Shown here piece after piece: positions 50,620-61,200 of a stretch of 64,000 nucleotides of DNA. How positions within the stretch are numbered: the first letter of the stretch is position 1; each line of letters begins with the position of its first letter. The position numbers were made by a program, and so were the translations under genes. Where the stretch lies: NCBI GenBank assembly GCA_049487715.1, contig CP150549.1, positions 806,001 through 870,000 on the forward strand, read 5' to 3'. Below the pieces are notes generated by a model. That model saw only the letters and a program-made list of their open reading frames with translations, was not told where the DNA came from and made no database searches. The stretch is from Pycnococcus provasolii (lineage: Eukaryota > Chlorophyta > Pseudoscourfieldiophyceae > Pseudoscourfieldiales).

Positions 50620-53600
50620 TTAGGCGTCGCCGGGTGCGCCATCACGTGGCGTCGGCGCGTCCACAGCCACCTCTGCGGGAGACGTGGCGGGCTCATCCGC
50701 GGCGAGCAACGGCTCAGCCGCTGTCGGCTCAGCTGGTGGTGGTGTCGCGGCCGCCTCCTCAGTTGGGGCCGCCGCCTCCTCCGTAGCTGCCGGCTCAGGC
50801 TCCGGTGCGGCCTCCCCAGCCACCTCCTCCGCAGCCGCCGGCTCAGGCTCCGGTGCGGCCTCCCCAGCCACCTCCTCCGCAGCCGCCGGCTCAGGCTCCG
50901 GTGCGGCCTCCCCAGCCACCTCCTCCGCAGCCGCCGGCTCAGGCTCCGGTGCGGCCTCCCCAGCCACCTCCTCCGCAGCCGCCGGCTCCGGGCTCCCCAG
51001 CCACCTCCTCCGCAGCAACCGGCTCCGGCTCCGTTGGAAGCGATGCCGGCTCGGCTGCATCGGGCACCTTCACCGCCTCTGGCACAACGTCGGAGGTCGG
51101 TTCGTCGTCGCGCACCAATCCAGGTGGTCGTAAAGGAGAATCTGGGCCCGATGGAATGAATGGTGCGCTCGGCATGCTCGCCGTCACGCGACCCCTCATC
51201 GATTCCGCGCGTTGCCTCAGCGCACTGACGGCACCGGGCATGTTAGCACGCATCTCTGTCATCTTCGCCATGGCGGCGGGAGACTGTTTCTCGATGAATT
51301 CCTGCACCTTTGCCAACAACTCCGTCATCTTCTCACGCAGGGCGGTCGGGTTGGCGCTGATGTCGCGAAGGAATGCAGCAAAGGGGTTATCCGAAGCAGC
51401 AAGCGAGGCCACCTCTGGCATCTTAGCCTTCAACTTTTCAGCCATTTCCATCGCACGCGCCTTCAGGTCGCCCATCGAGCCCGACATCGCACTGACCGCC
51501 GCGATGCTTGGCAAGAGCGTTGCAAGCTTTCCCGGCGACGCCTTGATCTCTTCAAGCGAAGGCAGGGAGACCATTGATGCGTACTCCTTGATGCGATCGG
51601 GATACCCGATTTTGTCCAGCAGCTCCTGCACGCGCTCACCAGACAAGGTACGCAATTCCGCGAGACTGGGAAGCTTGCTCATCATTCCCGCAATGTCCTT
51701 TGGCATCGCTGCCTGTAGCTTCTCCAGTGGTCCAAGCGGGAGACGTCCCAAAAGCTCCTTAATCTTCGCAGGGTCCGCTGAAAGCGTCGAAACATCGGGG
51801 AGAGGCACGACGCTCTTAAATGATGCCACAAGCTGAGGGTAGTTCATTTTCTCAAGCATAGCCGCTAGCTGCTCTTTCGACTTTGTGGCGAGATCACTTT
51901 GCATCATGGCATCCACCTTTGCCTTCAGCGCGCTGATATCAAGACCTCCGCTGGTCAGCTTCTTCATCATATCCGCCGCAGACGGCACAGTCCAGCCATA
52001 ACTCTTGATCAGCTCCTGCAGCTTACCTGATGCACGAAGGCTTTCGAAAGCCTCCGCTAACTTCTCGGGAGCTGCCAATACCTCAGCCGTCGTTGGCATC
52101 GTGACATCGGGTAGCATAGCCAGAATAGACTCGTAGCCTAGGCGATCAAGGAGCGACTTCACATCGTCTGGCGACATTGTTCTGAGATTCTCTGCGCTCG
52201 GGAGAGAGGCGAGCAAGTTTGTCAGCGAGCCGGGCATGATCTTAGAAATCACCTGGAGAAGACGATTCGCTTTCTCCTTCATGCTGTCCATACCCGCCTT
52301 GGCGATCGCCGCGTAGTCGATCGACTTCAACTTCTCAACCTGCGCAAGGACATCTTCCTTTGACATGCTCTTCAAACTTTCAAGAGAAGGCAGTTCAATG
52401 CTGGAGGGAAGCATGCTACGCAGCTTTTCGAAGTTGAGCTCCTTCAGCTTCGCAAGAAGTGCCTCCTTGTCCATGCTTGCCAGTTCACTCGGCTGAGGAA
52501 GCTTGGAGGCCATCGATTTAGCCATCTCGGCGATGTCGCGAGCCTTCTGCATTATGCTCTCAGACGTACCACCCGTGGCACCGTCTCCACCTGGCACAGC
52601 GATTGCCATCATTTCCCGCATCACCTCCAGCATCTTGGCCGGCTCGAGACTCGAGATGAACGGAATGTTCGACTTCTTCACAAGCTCCCCGAGGCGTCCA
52701 GTCATCGCCGATTGTACCTGGTTCATTGCCGCTGCCTGCAGAGCCGCAGACGACGCGCGAGCTCTGGCGACCAAAGACTTGGCAGACAACAAGCTGGCTG
52801 GTCTTTCAGCTGGCAACGCGCTGAAGCCACCTCCCATGCCCGTCTTCGCCCTCACGTAGCTTACCATCTCGCCGGCAACATACTTCATCGCCTGAAGATG
52901 CTCCATAGAATCATAATCCGCTGGAACGTCCTTGCCCATTGTTGCGAGCAAAGTCGCACCCTGTATCTTTAGGTGCGAGAGCAGGTAGTCGACTCCAAGG
53001 TTCGGCGTCAGATACTGAGACATGCTGTTTGGAATCTTGAGCTGTGCGAAGCGACTGGAAAGCTCGAGTGTGTCAATGGGCACTGACATTGCCGCAGCCT
53101 GCAGCTTGCCAAGAGGCGTGCGAAGAGTAAGCAAGACCTTCTGCTGGAGCTCCTCACCGGTCATGAGCTCGAGGGTCTCCGGCGCGGGCAGCTGGTTGGC
53201 AAGCTCCTCCGGTAAACCTGCGCGAATATCGGAGTATCCAATCTTGTTGAGGAAGTCTAAGATGTCCTGTCGAGCCAGCTTGCCCCTTGAGTCAAGCATC
53301 GCGGCGCCATTTTCCTTGAGCTCTTTCAGGCGAGGAGTGATCTTTTTGATTTGTTCGATCAGCACATTCTGCAAAATATTATCGTACTGTGCATTGTTAA
53401 GCACGACTGCGATGCTAGCGCAACTTTGCCTCGGCGCGTCGCGCACCTGCTCTATGGACGGGAAGGTCGTTTCAACATCGTCGGGAAGGAACGCGAATAA
53501 ATCGGGGTATCCAACCTTCTGCAGATGTGCCACGAGCGATTCCGGTTCTGACAAACGACGCACCCTTTCGGGCAGCCTCTCAAGAGGGATCGGCTCCATC

Positions 53601-56527
53601 GACGCGATGAGCTTGATCCTCTTAACGAGGAGAAATTCTTTTGAAATTTCCACAAGCTCGGGAGACATTGCCGAAAGGCGATTGCTCGCCGCGGCGGCTC
53701 CGAAGGATGCCCACTCCGAGAAGGTGAGTTTAGACACGTCTTCGGGAAGCTCCTCAACACCAGATGATTTGAGGTATTGCAGCACATCCTCACCAAGCGC
53801 CTTAGCGAGGGCATCTTTGAGGTCCACGAGACTCGGGCTCTTTCTGACTTCAGGATCGAGCTTGTCCATGACACGCCCCCTCATGCTTGGCGAAAGCATC
53901 GATACGATCTTGGTTGAAACAATTTCGTCAACCTTCTCGGCGAGAACGTCTAATTTAATGTCCTTCGGCATCTCCGGCAAGTCGATGCCATAGGGTTCGA
54001 GCTCCGCCGCAATACGCTTGCGCACCACCTTGCCGCTGAGAACAGCGAGGTGACCGAATGAGTACGTTTCAATATCATTCGGCACTTCCTCGCCTTGCTG
54101 CTTCAGGGCGAGGGCGGTGTACTTGCAGGCTTGACGTCGCACCACCTCAGTGTAATCGCTTAATGTGATCACATTTATCGTCCTTCCTTTGCGTTCGCTT
54201 TGGTCCATTCGCTGTGCCAGCACTTCGCCGGCAAATGCAGCGGCGTCGACCACCATCTCGACGCCGATCGGCAGGACAGTTGAGACCATGATAAACGCCG
54301 GATTTCTCCTCATCGCAGGGCTGACGTCCATCTCGGAGGTGTCGACGACGTTGCGGAGCTCTGTCGAGAATTTTGCGAGCGTGAGCGATCCGTCACTAAA
54401 AGCCTCCTTTATGTCATCTAGTGAAGCAAATTTCTTCGAGAAGAGCTGGTTCATCTTCTGGAGTGCGCGCTTTTGACCCTGCAGATTCGTGCCGAACGCC
54501 GCCTCAAGATCCACGAGAAGGTCCTCGAAAATCTCCATCGGCTGCTCCTTCGGGAAGAGCGCGAGAAACTTGCCAAACTTCCGCCCCATTGACTCGACGA
54601 TATACTTCAACTTCAAGACAGGATTTTTCGACTCCGCGTTCTCGTCAGGGGTGTCATCATTTCCTACGTCAGTGATGCGCTTGACCACCGCCATGACGTT
54701 CTCGATCGGTGCGAGGATCAGCGACTGCATGTCCATTGCGATGAGGCCCATGCCGACGCCAAGCACGATGACGATGGAGACTGTCAGGTACATGGATCCA
54801 CGCGACTCATTGAACACAAACTCTCGATTGTCGAAGATGGCAGACATCTTGCAGCTTTGGGCCGTTTGTGACTTGATCGCCTCACCAAGAATTTCGGAGC
54901 AAGGGCCACCATATTGCATCTCAGACTCGCGGATGTTTTTATAGGCAGAGTCATCATCGTAGAACTCATCCTTGACGTACGGCGCGCTCGTGTAGTCTCC
55001 ATGCGTAATTGTGCTGTTCAGCTGCGGCACGAGCTTCCCCGCAATCTTCAGGTACAGCAACTTCTCGCCCGGATTGTGCCCCGAGCCGGCATCTCCCTTC
55101 TCATAGCCTGCAGCGAACACTCGAAGCGCCGCGACGAAGTGAGGATCCTCGAAGTTCTCGCCAGCTGCGTAGTACGTTTGGTTGAGCGTCTCAAGTCCCA
55201 TCTGCTTCTGCGTCGCCTCGGGCACACCAAAGATGTATGTGTTGATGACCAGAAGCAACATCATCATGACGATAATCTTGCCCGTGAACAGCTCGAGAAG
55301 CACTCCACCGATCTTCGACGGCGCAATCACTTGCTCGCCCGGACTTTCAGCATAAAGCGCCTCGTCCTGCAGTGCATCGTCGCTCGTCGGGTCGAACGCG
55401 CCCTCGAGGCGCTGCATCTGCTGCGCGAAGGAGATGGATTTGCGCGGATTGTGGTTTGCGCCGTCAGCGCCATCCTTCGCCTTGTCTTTATCATCTTCCT
55501 CTTCCTTCTTGGGAAAGAGCGAGGCAACTGCCTCGCCGACTATGATTGCCTTCTCCACCACCCAGCCGATGAGCTTGGGCAACTTCACGGTACGTCCCGC
55601 ACGCGATCCTGCACGTGCCGCGCGTCCTGCACGCGCGATCGTTCCCGTCCCACCGGCATCAGCGAGCCCGGATGCCATCGCTTCGGCGACGAATGTCACG
55701 CTGGGCAGAAGCGCGACGCATGCAATGACGTCCATGTAGAACATGATACTCCCGATGTAGCGAAATCCCTTCGCGATGGACGTGAGCAGAATTTCGAGGA
55801 ACAGAATGACGATGCAGATGAGCGTCGCTATGTCCACCGCGTCGTCGTCGCTCTTCTTGGCGTAGATGATGGCGAGGTCCGTTCCAAAGAGCGCGTAAAG
55901 CGTCGCAATACTGGTCAGTATTTGGAATGGCTGGCTGTACAGGATAAGCGGCGCGATGGTGTAGTCATCGTCGAGAATGACGATCGTATGCTTGACGCGA
56001 TCCTCCGGCTTGATTTTGTTCGCCACGTCTTTCCCGTCAAAGTCCTGCATCACTCCACCGTCGACGCGCACCACCTCGACGTAGAACTGCTTTGTCCTCT
56101 CCATGGCATCGTCGTCGATGATGAGTATCTCGAGCGTCTTTTCCACCTCCTCCTTCTCGAATACGACGCGTCCAGCGCGCGCCTCGTAGTCGCTCGGGTT
56201 TCTTGCAGTGCCGTCTCTGGTTCTCCAGTGAACGACGGAACGCCCCGAGCCTGCGGTTCTCCTGATGGTGACCACGGCCGTTCCGCAGTTTTCGCGCACC
56301 TTCTGCTTTTGCGTCGAGAACGCAAACCGATTCTCGATGCTGACGGAACCTGTTACGGCACCGTGCGCCGCGTTCGCTTGGTCCTGCCCGAACGTCACGA
56401 GATCGTTGGCGCCGTCGGATAACCGCGCCGCCTGCGCTTGCGCGCCTGCGAGAAGCGACGCGCGCATGTTCGAGTACACGCCTTGTGCTGTTTCTGCCGT
56501 CGTCTCTGTATTGCCTTGTTGTGCCAT
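50620..56527 (-). CDS. Giant Calx-beta / voltage-sensor-like / helical-repeat membrane protein
   Basis: About 1,960 residues from the ATG at 56525-56527. Residues 62-188 form a Calx-beta domain (SVSIENRFAF, VVHWRTRDGTA, SDYEARAGRVVFEKEE, ILIIDDD, TIVILDDDY). Helices at about 196-222, 232-250 and 258-284 come next. The third has Asp266, and the fourth segment has basic residues at 299, 302, 305, 309, 312 and 315, the spacing of a voltage-sensor S4. A second helix pair (about 416-434 and 579-598) brackets a ~145-residue Cys-containing loop. A HAMP-like juncture (LAPIENVMAVVKRITD) follows. From ~630 to ~1,790 is a helical region with irregular repeats of G-Y-x-x-L..LP..LPS form. The tail is Glu/Pro/Ala. 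No pore loop, kinase or cyclase motif is seen. A frame break in the tail repeat (about 50984-50996) ends one reading early; the other frame continues to 50620. Function unknown; voltage or calcium sensing is inference. Confidence 0.75.
50799..50990 (-). repeat. 48-base tandem repeat in the giant gene's tail
   Basis: Four identical or nearly identical 48-base units start at 50799, 50847, 50895 and 50943. They encode 16-residue units reading EPEPAAAEEVAGEAAP on the minus strand. The unit next to them (about 50984-51010) lacks 11 bases relative to the others and so breaks the frame. Confidence 0.9.
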
Positions 56528-58212
56528 GTCGCTCGCTGGTGTGTTTGTGCTACGAAGTAGAAACGGCACGGCGCTTGAGCAGGAGGAAGTCCAGCGGTTG
56601 TGCAAGAGGCTGAACTGGGCGCTTGTAAAGACGTAAGCTTACGAAAAGGCCAGCTGGTCAACCCACCAAACACAAACCACGGGCGCCACCACTAAACGCC
56701 TATAGACACTCTCTCTATAAGTGACAGGCGTACTTAACGCGTACTTAGATAGGCACCTTACCTTATGGCCACGGCTTATGCTCCCGGGATACGCTGAGCT
56801 TACAGAGCGAAAGTCGCCGGCCAAGACCCGATTGAGCGATGGCACCCGTTAAGGCAGGTCGGTAAGGCGGGCCGCGAAGGAGGCTCACGGGGGAGGCTCA
56901 CCGCTCACGACGACGCTGAGGTTGCTTTGAGCCTTTGAGAACAGTTGCTAGCTGTACGGTACGGTGCTTCTTCGACCTGTTGTTGGCAAACACCACCAGG
57001 CAACACGGACGAGTACTCGGACGCGAAACCCTATTCCCACTTCCCACTTCACGGAGGTGTGAGGGATACTTACCTTTAGGCGCGCCGTTTACGAGTACTG
57101 TACGCGGGACGCGGACTGCTCCCCTCCCTTTCCTGCTGTCCTGTCCTTTCAGCAGGGGCACGGCGATCATGGGCAGTTAAACTCGTGCTTTTACGTCGGA
57201 CTGTCGGAACGAGGCAAAGCTTGAGCACGTGAGACGAGGAGAGGGGGTCACGTGAAGGCGGAGAAAAAAAGGCCGCGTAACTTTAGGACCTAGGACGTAT
57301 CCCCTCGGGTACCGTGAAGCATGGCTTCAGGCAAGCTGGCAAGCTGCTCAAGTGCTCCCGTCTTGGACTATCATACCAAATATCGTCGACGGATGGCAGG
57401 ATTGATATTTTTCTGTCCATGCGGTGGAAAAGAGACGAGGCGAGGTTTTCCCGTCAAGATTGGAAAACCTTGTAAAAATTCACGAGGAAACCAGGAAAAA
57501 AAGACTTCTCCGCCAATTGGCAAGAGGCGTTTATACCACTCCATGACAAATACTACCGTAGGCGAGTGTAACTAACTACAGTAATACGGCACCGCACATA
57601 CATAAACTACCTTAGAGAACTATGCTCGTGCGCGTGGCCTAACCTTATTAAAAAACTAAAAAGCATGTTCATGCTCCTCCTAGTTTTTGTAAGTAATTTC
57701 TGGTTTTTTTTAATTAAAAAAGCTAAACATTGAGCCATGTGCAAGGACCTTGTGCAAGGTCAGGTCCTGCAAACCTGCACTAGGAGTGCAGGGGTCACGT
57801 TCCTTCCTCCTCCCTGATCCGTGTGCAGAAACTCAACCTGCGAAGACGGCCCTGACAAGTCAGTGACAACCTCAACATGAAGTGAAAAGAAGCAAAGCAG
57901 CAGGTCCTGAACTCTGAAGGCATCATACAGTAGAGGAATTCCCGCGTGCGTGCTCCGGAAAAGTTATCTTCAACCGAAAAGGCCGGAAGGGAAGGGAAGC
58001 GAGCGAAAGGTCCCGGGAGGGAGGCCGGAGGGGAGGGAGGGGGGGGGAAGGCTCTTCTTAACCTAACCGAAAGTTCACGCGGCGGCTCGTCATTATTTCG
58101 ATTTCGATTTCGATTTCTTCGAAGATTGAATATTCATCCTGCTCTAGAGCTGTGGGTTCGGGTTAGATTAAGTCTGCGTGTCTCTGGATTGTCTTTGGAG
58201 GAGTCTTGAGTC
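56528..58212. other. Long intergenic region, divergent starts
   Basis: The 1.69 kb hold no supported gene; an 84-codon frame at 57321-57575 has no recognisable feature. Notable items are a perfect 12-base palindrome CGTAAGCTTACG at 56632-56643, ACTTACCTTTAGGC near 57067 (identical to bases beside the Mei2 stop), AT-rich sequence at about 57640-57725, short inverted GTGCAAGG/CCTTGCAC-type repeats around 57740-57795, a purine-rich run at about 57975-58050, and a GATTTC triple repeat near 58096-58115. Confidence 0.6.
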
Positions 58213-61200
58213 ATGTCGCTCTTGTCTCGCCCTGGTGGTGGTGGTGGTATCGGGGGTGGTGCATCTATCGGGGGTGGTGGTATCGGTGGTGCACATAACC
58301 TTCATGTCAATGGTCATGTCAAGCACTCGTCTGGGCATCGTGGTGGTGGTCATGGTCGTCGTCATCCTCATCCTCGGCATGTTTCGGGCGCGCACCCAGG
58401 GCCAGGGCATGTTTCCTCGCGAATTCGAATCACGTCAGCAGCGGCGGCTTCTCATCACGATTCTCACTCTCATAACGGTGGCAAGAAATCAACTGGTGGG
58501 GCATCATCATCATCATCATCGAACGGGAAAAATAAACAAACGAAAGGGGGTGTGCCTCGCGCAGCGACGTTCCATGCCGCCGCGCCACGCGCACACCAGG
58601 ACGCGTCCGCGGGCGCGCCGTCGACGATGATCGGTGTGCGCGTCTCGCACTTTGAGCTCAATAACGCACACGTCGCCGTCGTCGTCGGAAGCGTGCCCTC
58701 ACAAGTGCCCAAAATCACAGTCGAGTACCACGGCAACTACGCGCCTTCTGCGCCCATCCAGTGCCAGGTGGGGTTCGCCAAGGCGGCGGGAGACGTCCAG
58801 TGGAGAGACGGATTCGTCACGCTGCGCAACGACGGAACGGCCACCTTCCTCATGCCGCACGCACCGCAGGACGCTGCCACGCTTGTCGTGCGCGTGCGCG
58901 AGACTCCGGCGGCTTTCGAGGACGCGCCGTGGTCCACGAACATGCACGTCGCGTGGGAATGGGTCGCGCAGGAGTCGCGCGGGCCGCTCGCGTCGAGCGA
59001 CATGCTTGCATACCTCCCATCGCTCACGTCCAACGACGTCGCGGAGGCGTCGTGGGACGACGTCGCCGAGGAGGAGAGGTTGCCACCTCCCCCGCCCCCG
59101 CCACCAACGCCCGCGCCGCCCGCCGCCACGCCGCCGCCTGCTCAAACGGCAGCGGAGCCGCAGCTGCCGGAACTGCTCGTCGCCGTCGCCGCGCACGAGC
59201 TGTGGGTTGCCGAGGGACAGCCATCTCTATCCAACCCTGGTCAGGCGGAGGAGTTCCGTAGCCGTGCGGAAGCCGCGCTGCGTGCCGAGGTGAAGGAACT
59301 AGGTAGTTGGGAGCCTCTCGCACGTGGACTGGGTATCCCGCAAGAGGCTCTGAGGCAATCGCCCTTCGTCACCAAGCCACAGCAAGCGCTCAGCTCATAC
59401 GACAGCTTGCCGGATCTCATGTCGTCGTCGTCGCCGGCGGCGGCAGCACCGCCCTCGCAGCCATCGTCGCCACCGCTGCTGAGCAAGCCTTTGGACACCA
59501 TCAAAGACCTTGTCAACTCCATCACCTCAAATGGAACAGCCGTGAACGAAAAGCCGTCGCAGTCGTACGACTGGAACAACACGAACGTCGCTCACGCGGA
59601 AACGACGTACCCAACGCCTGCATTCAACGACTATAATTGGCGGTCGGAGCTTCGCGTGGACGAGGATGTGATGTCTTCCACGTCGAATGCGATGGACCCG
59701 AAGGAAGCGGGAGCTTCCATGCGCGCCGCGCTGCTGCAATCCCTTGGCGGCGGCGTGCAGCCTACTCCGTCGGCATCGGCGGACAGCGCGATTGGCACAT
59801 TGATCATGGATCCGTTTACGAACGACACATTCGCAGCTAGCGTGGAGCACGTTACGATGTCGGATGGCGCCGCGGCTGCTTTGATCACGGCCGCCGTCTC
59901 GCACCCCCGCGGGATCACGACTTGGGCCTCCGACGGACATTCCCCGCTCTCCGTGCGATGGAGCGTCGCATCGAACGAGGGCGGCGGCCAACTGCGCGGT
60001 CGCAACCCACCGCCTGGATGGCACACGATGCCTGCCGCAAGCTCCGACGTGGGCCATGACGGGCAGTGGGAGACGCGCATGGATTACCAGGGTGACAACG
60101 CATCGGCGGCATGCGTGCTCGTTCCAGTGACCACGAATGAGAACTGTGTGCTTCTTCAACTGCGCCACGGCGACCAGGGCGTGTCAATCGCCGTGGATGC
60201 CAACGGTGGAAACCTTGTTGCACTTCCAGGCGACCATACGGGCGCGCCTGGGCTTTACCTCACCGTGCCCACGACGGCAATGCCAACGGCCCCAGCGCCG
60301 GCGCCGCAGCAGCATCAGCACGCGCACTCGTCGGGAAGAAAGGAGCACAAAGAGAAGAAGGAGAAGCGCCGTTCAGGACGTAAGGATGACCCACCTGGTG
60401 CGAGGCGCGAAACGCCGCTTCCGTCGATCGATCCGTCCGGTCCCATCTCGGAACCGCACTCCTTCGTGCTGAGCGAGGTGCCCTCGATGTCCAACGCGCC
60501 TAAGGTGCACCACTTCCAAGCTCACGACGTGTTCCAGAATCACTCCGTCGTCACCAACGACATCGGCGCTCTCAGCCGCGGTGCCGCAACTGCGCATGCT
60601 GGCGGTGTGGATGGGGATTTCGTGCACGGCACGCTCGGCGGGCAGGAGGGCAACGCCTCGCGAAGCTTGATGCATCGCTACAACATCTACGGCGACGCCG
60701 CGGAAGGGATTTTGGGAAACGGTTCCGCTTCACAGATGGCTGCATTGTACGCCTCCATGCGCTTCTTCGCGCAGCGACAGCTGACGTGGAACGACAACTA
60801 CAACGTCAAACCGCGCGAGATCTCCACTGCCCAGAACGGGCTGATCGCGCGCCTCGTGCGAATGGCATGCGGCGAAGGTGCCGGGGATCTGCGCTCATAC
60901 GCACGTCTGATGATGCGCACGCTGGGACGTGGCGCGAGCAACGACGCCGGGCAACGCATTCGCGACGAGATTCTCGACGTGCAGAAGCGTAGCGGTGCTA
61001 AGGGCGGCATGATGGAGCAGTGGCACCAGAAGCTGCACAACAACAGCTGTCCCGATGACGTCGTGATCTGCGGTGCGCTGCTGGCGATGCTGGAGTCCGC
61101 GGAGCGGCGCATGCAAGCGTCGTCGTCCGTGTCTGGCACGGACGACGAGGATCTCGCATGCTACTACGCACATCTGGAGAAGAACGGCCTGACGCTGCAG

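Noticed and set aside
53022-53993. 323-codon open frame on the plus strand
   Set aside because: A Ser/Leu-rich shadow of the helical repeat region on the minus strand.
54914-56422. 502-codon open frame on the plus strand
   Set aside because: It lies antisense to the Calx-beta and membrane part of the giant gene, whose domain matches are clear. The plus-strand product is Arg/His-rich and featureless.
57321-57575. 84-codon open frame on the plus strand
   Set aside because: Short, with no homology I can recognise and no typical codon pattern; likely chance in a 1.7-kb gap.
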